Assembly: GCA_951812325.1 (NCBI GenBank)
Contig: OX638294.1
Span: 372,001-436,000 of the forward strand
Length of the DNA stretch: 64,000 bases
Source of the DNA: an uncultured Thermoanaerobaculia bacterium
GTDB taxonomy: Bacteria; Acidobacteriota; Thermoanaerobaculia; Multivoradales; Multivoraceae
Direction: 5' to 3'
The notes below the pieces were generated by a model. The model had not been told where the DNA came from. It worked only from the letters and a program-made list of their open reading frames with translations, and did no database searches. Positions 10,486 through 19,098 of this stretch are shown here, in pieces (the stretch's first letter is position 1; every line of letters starts with the position of its first letter). The position numbers and the translations under genes are program-made.

Positions 10486-10489
10486 TCCC

Positions 10490-11812
10490 GTGCCAGCCGC
10501 GGTCGCGATCGTCGGTCGCCCCAACGTCGGCAAGTCGACACTCTTCAACCGGTTGATCGGTCGCCGGCAGGCGATCGTCCACGGAACACCGGGCGTGACC
10601 CGGGACCGGTTGGTCGGGCGCTTCGAACTGGAGCGGCGCGGCGTCGTCGAACTCGTCGACACCGGGGGCCTGGCGCCGGGTGACGACACCCTGGGACTGA
10701 ACGCACAGGTCGAATTCGCCATCGAGGAGAGCGACGCGCTCCTGTTCGTCGTCGACGGCAGGGAGGGACTGGGCGCGGCCGACGAGCAGGTCATGGAGCG
10801 GCTTCGGGGCCATGGCCGGCCGATCGTCGTGGTGGTCAACAAGTCGGACACCCGAGCCGCCCGGGAGGGCTACCAGGAGTTCTACGCTCTGGGCGCCGAC
10901 GGGCTCGTCCTCATGTCCGCGGAACACGGCATGGGTCTCGGAGACCTGCATGACGAGCTGTCCGCGCATCTCCCCGACGCCGGGGACGCGTTGGAACCCG
11001 AGGCATCCGGGGTCGCGGTCGTGGGTCGGCCGAACGTCGGCAAGTCGTCCCTGATCAACCGGCTGCTGGGAAGCGAACGGACGCTCGTGTCTCCGATCGC
11101 CGGAACGACGAGAGATCCGATCGACAGCCTGCTGCAACGCGCGGACGGCCCCGACTACCTCCTGGTCGATACGGCCGGCATTCGGCGCCGTTCCCAGGTT
11201 CAGGACGCCCCGGAGGAACTGGCGGTCATGCTCGCCCAAAGGCAGATCGAGCGCGCGGAGCTGGTGGTCCTGGTGATCGATGCGAGCCTGGGGATCACCA
11301 CCGGCGATCTGGCCATTGCCGATGCCGCCTGGCGGGCGGGACGCTCGTCGATCATCGCCTGCAACAAGTGGGACCTCCTTGACGAGGAGCGTCGGGACCG
11401 CCTCGAGGGAGGTTGGGAGCGCCTGGCGGAGCTGTTCGCCAGACCCTCCCGCGTCAACGTCTCCGCGCTGACGGGCCGCGGCGTGGGGGGCATCCTTCCG
11501 GCTCTCGACCGAGTTCGGGAACGCCACGCACTGCGGATACCCACATCCGAGCTGAACCGGATGGTGCACCGGATCGTGGCCCGCCACCAGCCGCCGGCGG
11601 AGCGGGGCAGACCGTGGCGGTTCTTCTATGCGGCGCAGGTGCACGGGACTCCCCCCACCTTCCTCCTGTTCGCGAACCGGCGCCTGAAGCGCGGGCACAC
11701 CTACCGGAAGTACCTCGAGAACCAGCTTCGAAGAGCGTTCGATCTTGACGGTGTTCCGCTTCGCCTCGTCGTTCGGGAACGCCGCGGTGGCGCCGAGTCG
11801 CCGCCGGGCTGA
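10490..11812 (+). CDS. der: Ribosome-assembly GTPase Der (EngA)
   Basis: Double-GTPase needed for 50S subunit maturation, 440 aa. Two tandem G domains each carry a G1 (GRPNVGKST at residues 9-17 and GRPNVGKSS at about 182-190). Further motifs are G3 (DTGG in the first, DTAG in the second) and G4 (NKSD, NKWD), with a C-terminal KH-like domain rich in basic residues (RRLKRGHTYRKYLENQL). The GTG start at 10490 follows the upstream gene after 4 nt. The length matches the family. Confidence 0.97.
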   Translation: MPAAVAIVGRPNVGKSTLFNRLIGRRQAIVHGTPGVTRDRLVGRFELERRGVVELVDTGGLAPGDDTLGLNAQVEFAIEESDALLFVVDGREGLGAADEQVMERLRGHGRPIVVVVNKSDTRAAREGYQEFYALGADGLVLMSAEHGMGLGDLHDELSAHLPDAGDALEPEASGVAVVGRPNVGKSSLINRLLGSERTLVSPIAGTTRDPIDSLLQRADGPDYLLVDTAGIRRRSQVQDAPEELAVMLAQRQIERAELVVLVIDASLGITTGDLAIADAAWRAGRSSIIACNKWDLLDEERRDRLEGGWERLAELFARPSRVNVSALTGRGVGGILPALDRVRERHALRIPTSELNRMVHRIVARHQPPAERGRPWRFFYAAQVHGTPPTFLLFANRRLKRGHTYRKYLENQLRRAFDLDGVPLRLVVRERRGGAESPPG

Positions 11813-11854
11813 GTCGCGGGCGGGTCCCGGGGCACGGCCCGGCCAAGGGTCTCG

Positions 11855-11860
11855 TATACT
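11855..11860 (+). promoter_or_regulatory. -10-like element (TATACT) between der and the MerR-like gene
   Basis: TATACT in a TCG-preceded context, in a GC-rich spacer 63 nt before the GTG at 11924. No clear -35 hexamer. It is the best -10 match in the 111-bp spacer. Confidence 0.35.
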
Positions 11861-11923
11861 CTTCATCGCGCTTTCTGATCTTCGAAACGCGGGCCGTCGC
11901 CGTTCCTGGCCAAGGCCGGGCAG

Positions 11924-12502
11924 GTGATCTGCGGAGCAGGCGGGAGACCGGTCATTCCCTCGGAGCAGCACTACAGGATCGTTGACGTGTGCAGGATGCT
12001 GGACATCCAGCCCTACGTCCTGCAGTACTGGCAAACCGAGTTTCCGGCTCTGGCCGCGAAGAAGAGCGCGGAAAGCCTGCAACAGTACGGCGCCGGGGAC
12101 CTGGAGATCGTTCGCCGGATCAGGGAGCTCCTGTACGACGAGGGCCACACGATCACCAGCGCCAAGAACGAACTCGGCGCCGAACTCGAGGGAGGCGGGG
12201 TCCGCGGGAAGCCCCCGGCGGCAACCGAAGCGGCCGAGGGCGCCGAGGCGTTGCCCGCGGAGGCCGAGTTGCCGGCGAACGACGGGCAGCCCGATGATCC
12301 GGAGACTGCAACGGCCGCAGTGGAGGCGCCGCGGACGGCGGCTGCGCCTGATGCCGCGGCCGTGGATGCCCCCGGCGACGGTGAGATCGGAACCTTGACG
12401 CAAAGGGTCGAGAGGCTCGAGGCTGGTGTTGCGGCCCTCGTCTCACAGGCGCGTCAGCTTGCCGCGGAACTGAGCCCCGAGATGGGCATCGAAGAGGACT
12501 GA
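11924..12502 (+). CDS. MerR-family DNA-binding protein
   Basis: A 192-aa regulator with one MerR-type winged helix-turn-helix at about residues 14-72: YRIVDVCRMLDIQPYVLQYW, then the wing, then EIVRRIRELLYDEGHTI. This stand-alone MerR domain is the kind found beside translation or division genes in Acidobacteria and delta-proteobacteria, often near ihf or tRNA genes. The middle (about 90-155) is Ala/Glu/Pro-rich and probably disordered. The end (RVERLEAGVAALVSQARQL) could form a coiled coil. The start is uncertain: GTG 11924 is the only canonical codon that keeps the whole domain. Target genes unknown. Confidence 0.8.
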   Translation: MICGAGGRPVIPSEQHYRIVDVCRMLDIQPYVLQYWQTEFPALAAKKSAESLQQYGAGDLEIVRRIRELLYDEGHTITSAKNELGAELEGGGVRGKPPAATEAAEGAEALPAEAELPANDGQPDDPETATAAVEAPRTAAAPDAAAVDAPGDGEIGTLTQRVERLEAGVAALVSQARQLAAELSPEMGIEED

Positions 12503-12561
12503 TCGAACAGCACGAACACGGAGCGAGGTCGTGGCAGCCCCTGACCACCGCCGACGCGCTG

Positions 12562-12590
12562 TTGCCAAGCGCAGCGATTGGGTAGAGAAT
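12562..12590 (+). promoter_or_regulatory. Promoter of tRNA-Pro
   Basis: TTGCCA (12562-12567), 17-bp spacer, GAGAAT (12585-12590); predicted initiation a few bases before the tRNA 5' end at 12601. Good spacing and position for a sigma-70-type promoter. Confidence 0.5.
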
Positions 12591-12600
12591 GCACCTCGGT

Positions 12601-12677
12601 CGGGACGTGGCGCAGTCTGGTAGCGTACCTGAATGGGGTTCAGGGGGTCGCGAGTTCGAATCTCGCCGTCCCGACCA
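12601..12677 (+). tRNA. tRNA-Pro (GGG anticodon)
   Basis: Acceptor CGGGACG pairs with CGTCCCG. The anticodon stem CCTGA/TCAGG encloses ATGGGGT, giving anticodon GGG. The T-arm has GTTCGAATC. Discriminator A and CCA are encoded at 12674-12677. Confidence 0.96.
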
Positions 12678-12721
12678 TTTGACCAGTTTTCCGTAGCGCC
12701 CCGCCAGCCGCCGTTCCCGAC

Positions 12722-13180
12722 ATGAAGACCGCCTCCGATGCGGCCGGGGTCAGGTTCGGCCTGGTGGCCGCGCGTTTCAACGGCCGCATCGTCGAGCGCC
12801 TGCTGGAGGGTGCCCGCGAGTTCCTGCTTGACCGCGGCGCCAGGAACGAGGACCTCCTGCTTGTCCGCGTTCCCGGCGCCTGGGAGCTACCGGCAGCTCT
12901 CGATGCACTGGCCGACACGGGAAGGGTTGATGCGCTGGTGGCCCTCGGCGCGGTGATCCGGGGCGAAACGCCGCACTTCGAGTACATCTGCAACGAGTGC
13001 GCGGCAGGCTGCGCCAGAGTCACCGCGCGAACCGGAATCCCGGTGGGATTTGGCGTTCTCACCTGCAACAACGCGGAGCAGGCCTCGGCGCGCGCCGGCG
13101 GCAAGGCGGGGAACAAGGGAGAGGAGGCTGCCGGAGCAGCGCTCGAGATGGCGAATCTGCTGCGGTCGCTCAAATCGTGA
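12722..13180 (+). CDS. ribH: 6,7-dimethyl-8-ribityllumazine synthase
   Basis: Condenses 5-amino-6-ribitylaminouracil with dihydroxybutanone phosphate, the penultimate step of riboflavin synthesis. At 152 aa it is the standard length. Recognisable family motifs are ARFNGRIVERLLEGA near the N-terminus, VPGAWELPAAL, and the active-site segment GAVIRGETPHFEYI with its His. GFGVLTCNNAEQA and the C-terminal NKGEEAAGAALEMANL complete the match. Other rib genes are not in the window, and I saw no FMN riboswitch. The stop codon overlaps a GTG start of nusB, the common ribH-nusB arrangement. Confidence 0.97.
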   Translation: MKTASDAAGVRFGLVAARFNGRIVERLLEGAREFLLDRGARNEDLLLVRVPGAWELPAALDALADTGRVDALVALGAVIRGETPHFEYICNECAAGCARVTARTGIPVGFGVLTCNNAEQASARAGGKAGNKGEEAAGAALEMANLLRSLKS

Positions 13181-13707
13181 CAGGGGTTGGAGAAGGGCCG
13201 TCGCCGGAGGGAATGCTGCTGCTGTCAACCGGTCATCGACCCCGCAGAGCGGGCGGCAAGCGCCGCCAGGCCAGGGAGATGGCTCTGCAGATGCTCTACC
13301 AGGGAGAGCTGGGCGATGCCAAGCCATCCCAACTGCTCCGGGAATTCGATCTGCACGCGTTCCGCGCGGAAACCGCCGACGCCGGCACCGCCTCGAGTGC
13401 CTCCGAGCTGGCGCTCGACTACGCCCGCACTCTGGTGGAGGGCAGCCTCGCCCACCGGGAGTCCATCGATCGTCTGGTCGCGGAACAGGCGGACAACTGG
13501 CGATTGGAGAGAATGCCGGTGGTCGACCGCAACGTTCTGCGCCTGGCCGTCTACGAGATGCGCTTCCAGTCCGACGTGCCCGCGGTGGTGGCGATTGACG
13601 AAGCGATCGAACTGGCCAAGAAGTTCGGCTCCGAGCAGTCGGGCCGTTTCGTGAACGGGATCCTCGACGCCCTTCGCACGACGCTGGACCTGGACTCGAG
13701 CCGCTGA
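13177..13707 (+). CDS. nusB: Transcription antitermination factor NusB
   Basis: RNA-binding factor that acts with NusE (S10) in rRNA antitermination and processing. The all-helical NusB core runs from RRQAREMALQMLYQGELG to the end, including VDRNVLRLAVYEM and the signature VVAIDEAIELAKKFGSEQSGRFVNGILD. GTG 13177 overlaps the ribH stop (GTGA), the same style as other junctions here, and gives 176 aa. ATG 13213 would give 164 aa, but its GGAGG is only 2 nt away. I prefer 13177, with moderate confidence in the start. Confidence 0.93.
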   Translation: MTGVGEGPSPEGMLLLSTGHRPRRAGGKRRQAREMALQMLYQGELGDAKPSQLLREFDLHAFRAETADAGTASSASELALDYARTLVEGSLAHRESIDRLVAEQADNWRLERMPVVDRNVLRLAVYEMRFQSDVPAVVAIDEAIELAKKFGSEQSGRFVNGILDALRTTLDLDSSR

Positions 13708-13810
13708 TGCCCTGCGCCGAGACCCGGTCGCCGACGAGGACGGTCTGAAGGCGTTGGGCGCCGCGGCGGCGTCCCCGGGACCGCCAGGCCCGCGATTCGG
13801 CCCGGACTGT

Positions 13811-13816
13811 TATCCT
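13811..13816 (+). promoter_or_regulatory. TANNNT -10-like element of lptE
   Basis: TATCCT lies 7 nt before the lptE ATG (13824), with no Shine-Dalgarno between them; consistent with a leaderless mRNA. Confidence 0.45.
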
Positions 13817-13823
13817 GAAACCG

Positions 13824-14375
13824 ATGCAGAGCACCCGTCGAAAGCGGCTGGTCGAGGCCGCGACATGGCTGCCGGCGCTGATCCTCGTCGGCTGCGGTTA
13901 CGCGCTCGTCGGCAAGGCGTCCGTCATTCCTGACGACGTGCAGCAGGTGTTCCTTGCGCCGTTCGAGAATCGGACCACCCGGGTGGAGGTCGAACAGTTT
14001 CTGACCCAGGCGATCGCCGACGAACTCCTGACCCGGCGGCGGTTCGAGCTGGTGTCCAGCGAAGCCGAGTCGGATGCCACGATTCGCGGTGCCGTGACCG
14101 CCTTCCGGGTTGCGCCGATCACCTTCACGAGCGATGGCCGTGCCCAGGAGTACGAACTGTCGATCGTGGCCGATGTCTCCTTCCGGCGCACCGTGAAGAC
14201 GCCCGGAGAGGAGGACGGCGAGGTGATCTGGGCGAACGATCGTTACCAGTTCAGGGAGAGCTATCGGGTCGAGAGCGCGGCCGCGGACTTCTTCGACCGC
14301 GAGAACATCGCCATCGAAGATAGCGCCGAACGGTTCGCGGACACGATGGTGACGGATCTCCTGGAGGGCTTCTGA
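13824..14375 (+). CDS. lptE: LPS-assembly lipoprotein LptE
   Basis: Outer-membrane lipoprotein predicted to plug the LptD barrel in lipopolysaccharide export. It has 183 aa with a signal peptide and lipobox at about residue 25 (LILVGCGYALVG); Cys-Gly-Tyr is typical for LptE. The body fits the LptE fold: IFLAPFENRTTR-like segment (here VFLAPFENRTTR), then LTQAIADELLTRRRFELV, then paired strands and the tail RFADTMVTDLLEGF. lptD is not in the window; the other Lpt parts lie at 24.4-26.8 kb and 36.4-39.4 kb. Confidence 0.88.
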   Translation: MQSTRRKRLVEAATWLPALILVGCGYALVGKASVIPDDVQQVFLAPFENRTTRVEVEQFLTQAIADELLTRRRFELVSSEAESDATIRGAVTAFRVAPITFTSDGRAQEYELSIVADVSFRRTVKTPGEEDGEVIWANDRYQFRESYRVESAAADFFDRENIAIEDSAERFADTMVTDLLEGF

Positions 14376-14408
14376 CGGCGACCAGCCTCGGCCAGGAGTC
14401 GGGTCACC

Positions 14409-14432
14409 GGCGGATCGCGCGGGCGGTCCGCC
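14409..14432. terminator. Possible hairpin between convergent lptE and rpsT
   Basis: An inverted repeat with an 8-bp stem (GGCGGATC with GGTCCGCC, one G-T pair) and an 8-nt loop lies in the 62-bp spacer between two convergent genes. No T-tract follows on either strand, so termination is only suggested by position. Confidence 0.3.
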
Positions 14433-14437
14433 TCTGA

Positions 14438-14743
14438 TCACTCGGCCGCTTGCGACGGAATCGCGACGGACGCTCCCGCAGCTTCGACACGGGAATTCAC
14501 GAGTCGCGTGAGTCTCGACTTCCGGCGGGCGGCAGCGTTCGCGTGGATCACGCCCTTGCGGGCGGTGACGTCGATCAGGCTCAACGTCCCGGGAAGCAGT
14601 TCCCGTGCATGCTCGACATCACGGTCGGCGGCCGTCCGCAGCGCCTTGACCGAAGTACGGAGCTTCGACATCGCCGCGCGGTTGCGGGCTCGTCGGACTC
14701 GCGACTGTCGGATCCGCTTCTCTGCCTGCTTGCTGTTCGCCAT
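14438..14743 (-). CDS. rpsT: 30S ribosomal protein S20
   Basis: Primary 16S rRNA-binding protein of the small subunit. The 101-aa sequence starts MANSKQAEKRIRQ, the family's conserved opening, and is highly basic with three helices (ARNRAAMSKLRTSVKALRTA; GVIHANAAARRKSRLTRLVN). The C-terminal extension (VEAAGASVAIPSQAAE) is slightly longer than in E. coli. Located 75 bp downstream of cpoB and convergent with lptE. Confidence 0.97.
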   Translation of the reverse strand: MANSKQAEKRIRQSRVRRARNRAAMSKLRTSVKALRTAADRDVEHARELLPGTLSLIDVTARKGVIHANAAARRKSRLTRLVNSRVEAAGASVAIPSQAAE

Positions 14744-14818
14744 ATCGCCTTTTCTCTCAGGTCAACCTGTCCGTCATCCCAGGCGGCTCGAAACCCGAGG
14801 GCCCGCCGGCGGCGTAGT

Positions 14819-15682
14819 CTACTGTTCGGCGTCAAGATTGTCGAGTTGCTGGAGCGCCAGGGTCGCCTCGTCGGTGTCGGGGTAGCTGCCTCGAACCCGC
14901 AGGAACATCTCGATGGCGCGTTCCCGGTCGCCCAACCCGGTCCATGCGACGCCGACCTTGAGCAGCGCACTCGCGACCTTGTCGCTTTCAGGGTAGCGCT
15001 CCTGAACCAGGCTCAGCTCGTCGATCGCTGCCCGGTAACGCCCCTGGCCCAGGTGGGACTCGCCGAGCCAGTACTGTGCGCTGCCCGCATCGACACCGTC
15101 CGGGAAGGTGTCCAGGTAGCGGCGAAAGCCGGAGATCGCCTGCTCGTACCTCCCTTCGGAGTAGTCCTGATAGGCGGTGTCGTAGAGGGTCTTCGGATCG
15201 ACCGTCTCCACCGCGGTCGCCGGCCCGGCGGCTTCCCGTAGCTGACCGAGAGCCGAGAGGTACGATTCCTGGCGTTCGAGTCGGCCCTGGATCAAGGCCA
15301 GGTCCCTTCCCGTCTGCTCGAGGCGTTCCGCCGAGGAATCGAGCAGCTGGCGCTGTTCCTGGACCAGGTTCCGCAGGGCTTCGAGGTCGGAGAGGATCTG
15401 GCGCAGATCCGCCTTGGTATCCGCGTTCGCCGTGACATCGCTGCGGACCTGACTCTCGAGGGCTTGAACCACCGTCGCCAGGTCCTGTCGGGTCGGCGTC
15501 CGGGAGCCAAGTTCGTCCAGCCGTCGTTCCACGGCGGCGAGACCGGTTTCGAGGTCGGCCAACTGCGTGGACGAGGAAGCGCAGGCGACCGCGAACAGGG
15601 CCACAACCGAACCGCCCGCCGTCAGCAACCTGAGGGAGTTGCGGGAAGCCTCAGGCTCTGTCCGCGGTCCCGGCAGCCACAT
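14819..15682 (-). CDS. cpoB: Cell division coordinator CpoB (YbgF), lipoprotein form
   Basis: Periplasmic TPR protein that links Tol-Pal energy to peptidoglycan synthesis during constriction. The 287-aa sequence begins with a charged stretch and a hydrophobic segment ending in VACASS, so it may be a lipoprotein; in E. coli CpoB is soluble. Residues about 45-150 form a coiled coil of heptad-like Leu/Glu/Arg. From about 165 there are three TPRs (LYDTAYQDYSEGRYEQAISGF, SAQYWLGESHLGQGRYRAAI, VGVAWTGLGDRERAIEMF). It is last of the tol-pal cluster, the normal position. Confidence 0.9.
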   Translation of the reverse strand: MWLPGPRTEPEASRNSLRLLTAGGSVVALFAVACASSSTQLADLETGLAAVERRLDELGSRTPTRQDLATVVQALESQVRSDVTANADTKADLRQILSDLEALRNLVQEQRQLLDSSAERLEQTGRDLALIQGRLERQESYLSALGQLREAAGPATAVETVDPKTLYDTAYQDYSEGRYEQAISGFRRYLDTFPDGVDAGSAQYWLGESHLGQGRYRAAIDELSLVQERYPESDKVASALLKVGVAWTGLGDRERAIEMFLRVRGSYPDTDEATLALQQLDNLDAEQ

Positions 15683-15770
15683 GCTCAGACCCGCGACGGC
15701 TATCGGCGATGGGTTTGCGCGGCGCGCGTGGAAGGACCGGCGGGCGCCTGAGGCACAAGCCGCGCCGAGT

Positions 15771-16352
15771 TCAACTGAAGTCGGTGACCCGGAAATAGGC
15801 TCGACGGTTCAGTTGCCAGCAGTCCTCGTTCGACTCGTCGCACTGCGGCCGCTCCTCGCCGTAGCTGAGCGTCTTGAGACGATCCGCGGCCACGCCCAGC
15901 GACAGAAGGTAGTCCCGGGCGGCGTTGGACCTGCGGTCGCCAAGCGCCAGGTTGTAGTCGTTGGTCCCCCGCTCGTCGCAGTGACCTTCGATCGTGATCA
16001 CGAGCTTCTCGCCATCCCTGGTCTTCAGGAAGTCCGCGTTCTTGCTGAGCTGCGAACGCGTCATGTCCGTGAGGGTGGCCTTGTCGAACTCGAAGTAGAC
16101 GTCCCCGAGAAGGCCCTTCTCGTGAACCTGCCGGTCTGCTTCCACGATGTCCTCGGACCACGGAGACTGGTACTCGGGTTCCACCGGCGGCGCCGGCGGA
16201 GGAGGAACAGGCTTCGGTGGCGGCGGAGTCTCCTCGACTGGCGGAGGAGGCGGCGGCGGCGCGGGGGGCTCGGGCTCGACCTTCTTGCACGCACCAACGG
16301 CGAGCAGTACGAGAACCGAGAGGATGAATGCGGGGAACCTGCTGGCCAACAT
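15771..16352 (-). CDS. pal: Peptidoglycan-associated lipoprotein Pal
   Basis: Outer-membrane lipoprotein of the Tol-Pal complex, 193 aa. ATG 16352 is chosen because GAGGAGA lies about 10 nt upstream and a signal peptide with lipobox AVGAC follows at once; a longer frame exists but is not protein-like. Residues about 23-62 are a proline/glutamate linker (PPPPPPPVEE, PPPPKPVPPPP). The OmpA-like peptidoglycan-binding domain follows, with VYFEFDKATLTD, the conserved GHCDERGTNDYNLALGDRRS and SYGEERPQC. The proline-rich linker is longer than in enterobacteria. Confidence 0.95.
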   Translation of the reverse strand: MLASRFPAFILSVLVLLAVGACKKVEPEPPAPPPPPPPVEETPPPPKPVPPPPAPPVEPEYQSPWSEDIVEADRQVHEKGLLGDVYFEFDKATLTDMTRSQLSKNADFLKTRDGEKLVITIEGHCDERGTNDYNLALGDRRSNAARDYLLSLGVAADRLKTLSYGEERPQCDESNEDCWQLNRRAYFRVTDFS

Positions 16353-16462
16353 ACCGAGACTTCTCCTCAAACCTGAAAAGGGTGGTGGTTTAGAGCGGGG
16401 AAAGAGTACCAAAGCGGCGCGTGCACGGCAACCTCCGGCTGCGGCGGGAAGCACTTCGGGCC

Positions 16463-17851
16463 TCAGTCGAAATAGCCCGACCAGGACGGGTGCGAATTGT
16501 TGCCCCGCGTGGTGACCTGACGCGTGTACCTGCCGTCCTGGCTCATGATGTAGATGTGCCGGCGACCTCCCGGACGGCGGGTATCGAAGGCGATCCATTC
16601 GCCATTCGGTGAAAACGACGGGTTCTCGTGGCTTCCGGGCCCCGTCGTCAGAAGTTGATCCTGTTCGGTCACCAGGTCGATGACCGCGATGTCGTGGCGG
16701 TCGCCGCGGTCGGCGCGGCGGGAGTAGACGAGGCGACTGCCGTCCGGGTGCCACGATGCACCCTCATTGTAGCGGCCCTTGAAGGTCACCCGTTGCAGGT
16801 CGGCGCCGTCGATGCCCATCAGGTAGATCTGCGGGCTGCCGGAGCGTTCCGAGGTGAACGCGACGCGGCTGCCGTCGGGCGAGCATTCCGGGTTCGTGTC
16901 GATGCGGCTCGACCGGGTGAGCTGCCGGGGAGAACCGCCGCTGCGCGACACGGAGAAGATCTCCATGTTGGTGCTGCTTCGGCGAGCAAAGACGAGTGTC
17001 TCCCCGTCCGGACAGAGGCTGGGGGAGTACGCGGGTTGCTCGTCGGCGACGATGGCCGTCTTCCTGCCGGTCACGAGGTCGGCCCAGTAGATGCCCGGCC
17101 GCCCCTCGAAGAAGGACAGATACACGAGCCCGCTGCCGTCGCGCGCCCAGACGGGTGACAGGCTGGTCGAGATGTGCCCGGTGATCCGCCTCTGCGCGTG
17201 GCCGTCGTAGTCCATCATGAAGATCTCCTTGCTCCCCTGGGACTCCCGGTCCGAGACGAACGCGATCGCGGTCATCGCGATGCCGCGACGGCCGGTGAAG
17301 TAGAGAACGACCTCGTCGGACATCAGATGGGCGAAGCGGCGGGCGAGGTCAATTCCCCCGTTGTAGCGTTTCCCCAGAATGAACTGCCCCCTCGCGAGGT
17401 CGTACACCCGCCCCTCGAGAATCAGATCCTGGCCGGCGAGCTTGAACTCGCTGAGCAACGCCACCTCGTTGCCGTAGGCGCGATACTGCTCGAGATCCTT
17501 CGACCGGTCGCCGGTGATGGGCGCCGCCGACAGCACGTCCGGACCCTGGACGTCGAAGAGCTGGGTGAAGGCGAGATCCTCCCTCAGAGTCCGCTCCACT
17601 TCGTCCATCGCGTCGAGAAACTCCGGGCCGGCTTCCGGCGGACGTCGGGCACGCGGTACGGCGAGATTCAGACGCAGGGAAGCGCCGCGGTCGAGCACGA
17701 CTTCCACATCGGAGGGCAGCGGCTCGGCGGGAGGCGGCGTTCCCGCCGTCTCCTGCCCGGTGAGGAGCGGCGCGCCGCCAAGGAGGCCCGCGAGGACGAC
17801 CCCCGCGACCGGGCGCCGCGGGAGCACTGGATGGAAACGCTGCATCGTCAC
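16463..17851 (-). CDS. tolB: Tol-Pal system protein TolB
   Basis: Periplasmic beta-propeller protein that binds Pal, 462 aa. There is a signal peptide (about 1-33), then the N-terminal TolB_N domain (DVEVVLDRGASLRLNLAVP, LFDVQGPDV, YGNEVALLSEFKL). PD40 propeller repeats follow from about residue 190: IAFVSDRESQGSKEIFMMD, SPVWARDGSGLVYLSF, PSLCPDGETLVFARR, NPECSPDGSRVAFTSER, ASWHPDGSRLVYSRR and NPSFSPNGEWIAFDTRR. Its start overlaps the end of the TolA/TonB gene. Full-length and intact. Confidence 0.96.
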   Translation of the reverse strand: MTMQRFHPVLPRRPVAGVVLAGLLGGAPLLTGQETAGTPPPAEPLPSDVEVVLDRGASLRLNLAVPRARRPPEAGPEFLDAMDEVERTLREDLAFTQLFDVQGPDVLSAAPITGDRSKDLEQYRAYGNEVALLSEFKLAGQDLILEGRVYDLARGQFILGKRYNGGIDLARRFAHLMSDEVVLYFTGRRGIAMTAIAFVSDRESQGSKEIFMMDYDGHAQRRITGHISTSLSPVWARDGSGLVYLSFFEGRPGIYWADLVTGRKTAIVADEQPAYSPSLCPDGETLVFARRSSTNMEIFSVSRSGGSPRQLTRSSRIDTNPECSPDGSRVAFTSERSGSPQIYLMGIDGADLQRVTFKGRYNEGASWHPDGSRLVYSRRADRGDRHDIAVIDLVTEQDQLLTTGPGSHENPSFSPNGEWIAFDTRRPGGRRHIYIMSQDGRYTRQVTTRGNNSHPSWSGYFD

Positions 17852-18621
17852 CGGATCCTCATCGTCACGCCGAGACTCGGCTTGCGGAAACTGCGGGGCA
17901 GAGGCGGCGCCGGCGACGCCAGCTGGATCGCCCGCAGACCGGCGTTGTCGAAACGGGTGACGCCGGACGACTCGATCAGTTCGAGCGCGCTCACCGTGCC
18001 GTCACTCGCGATTCGGAAACGGACCAGGGCCTCCACGCCTTCGATCGGCGGTCTGGTCCAGCGGGACTTGATCAATGCGACCAGGCGCCGAGTGTAGTAC
18101 TCGTAGGTGAAGTCCTCGCTGTCGTAGCCGACCACCGGCGCCTCCGCGTCGTCGCTGCCGGCCAGCGAATCGTCGACGGTCCGGGCGCGCTGGAAGGGCC
18201 GCTCCAACTGCGGCCGCGGTTCGGGGTCCGGTTCCGGCGGGGGAGGCGCTGGTTCGGGGTCCGGTTCCGGCGGGGCAGTTTCTTCCTCGACCAGAACCGG
18301 CACATCCTCCGGCGGCTCTTCCGGGGGCGATTCGGGCTCGGGTTCCGGCTCCGAAACGGGCGGCGGCAGCTCTTCTTCCGGGGGGGGAGTCGCCGGAATC
18401 GGCTTCGGCCGAATCGTCGGCAGGCGCACCAGTTCCACCGTATGGCGCTCCAGGTAGGTCCGTTCGGCGAACAGGCGGGGTCCGAAGAGAATCCCGCCGA
18501 GGACCGCGAGATGGAGGGTCAGGGAGGCAGCCAGGCACGGCCTGTTCAGACCGCCCGCCCGGCGCTTCCGGCGCGTGAGCGCCCATTCGACCGAAGGTGA
18601 GAGGGGATCCTGACTCGACAC
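17848..18621 (-). CDS. TonB/TolA-like energy transducer
   Basis: In the position of tolA, this 257-aa protein has a single N-terminal membrane helix (about residues 30-48, LAASLTLHLAVLGGILFG). A long periplasmic Pro/Glu region follows (about 70-150; PEPEPESPPEEPPE), then a C-terminal TonB-fold domain (VALIKSRWTRPP, VRFRIASDGTVSALELIESSG, SFRKPSLGVTMRIR). TolA proteins of Acidobacteria and delta-proteobacteria are often TonB-like in this way. The Pro-Glu region contains an imperfect internal duplication (PPEPDPEP twice) with a near-identical DNA repeat around 18220-18280. Start is GTG 18621. Role inferred from synteny: transducing proton-motive force to TolB-Pal. Confidence 0.88.
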   Translation of the reverse strand: MSSQDPLSPSVEWALTRRKRRAGGLNRPCLAASLTLHLAVLGGILFGPRLFAERTYLERHTVELVRLPTIRPKPIPATPPPEEELPPPVSEPEPEPESPPEEPPEDVPVLVEEETAPPEPDPEPAPPPPEPDPEPRPQLERPFQRARTVDDSLAGSDDAEAPVVGYDSEDFTYEYYTRRLVALIKSRWTRPPIEGVEALVRFRIASDGTVSALELIESSGVTRFDNAGLRAIQLASPAPPLPRSFRKPSLGVTMRIR

Positions 18622-18648
18622 GTGACGGGGCTCCTCGGCGGTGACCCC

Positions 18649-19077
18649 TCAGGGGCCTTGATCCTCTGGTTGCACGACGAGCGAGACGCGATGGATGTCC
18701 GCACGTTCGAGAACGTCGAGAACATGGATGATTCTTCCGTAAGGCACTTCCGCGTCGCCCTTGACGAAGACCGCCTCGTAGTCGCGCAACTCGAGCAGCG
18801 GCAGCAGACGATCGACCAGCAGCGGGGTGGCCACCGGCTCGTCCCTGATGTAGACCAGATCGTTCTGCGCCACGGTCAGGATCATCGGATCTTCATCCCG
18901 GACCGCCAGCGTCGCCGGCGATTCCATCTCCGGCAGAGTCACCTCCACGCCCTGGTGCAGCATCGGCGTCGCGATCATGAAGATGATCAGCAGCACGAGC
19001 ATGACGTCGACCAGGGGCGTCACGTTGATGTCCGCGAGGACGGAGTCATCGCTGTCGGTGTCCTGGAAGAAGGCCAA
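18649..19077 (-). CDS. tolR: Biopolymer transport protein TolR/ExbD
   Basis: Partner of the TolQ proton channel, 142 aa. One membrane helix (about 22-42) contains the essential Asp in NVTPLVDVMLVLLIIFMI. The periplasmic domain has EVTLPEMESP and the pattern VFVKGDAEVPYGRIIHVLD found in ExbD/TolR. It starts 21 bp after tolQ and is followed by tolA after 27 bp. Confidence 0.94.
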   Translation of the reverse strand: MAFFQDTDSDDSVLADINVTPLVDVMLVLLIIFMIATPMLHQGVEVTLPEMESPATLAVRDEDPMILTVAQNDLVYIRDEPVATPLLVDRLLPLLELRDYEAVFVKGDAEVPYGRIIHVLDVLERADIHRVSLVVQPEDQGP

Positions 19078-19098
19078 ATCCGACTCCCGTATACGGAA

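Noticed and set aside
12678..12721. FMN riboswitch before ribH and TPP riboswitch before the ThiE-like gene (62168)
   Set aside because: The ribH leader is only 44 bp after a tRNA, and the ThiE-like gene overlaps the preceding gene. Neither leaves room for a riboswitch aptamer.
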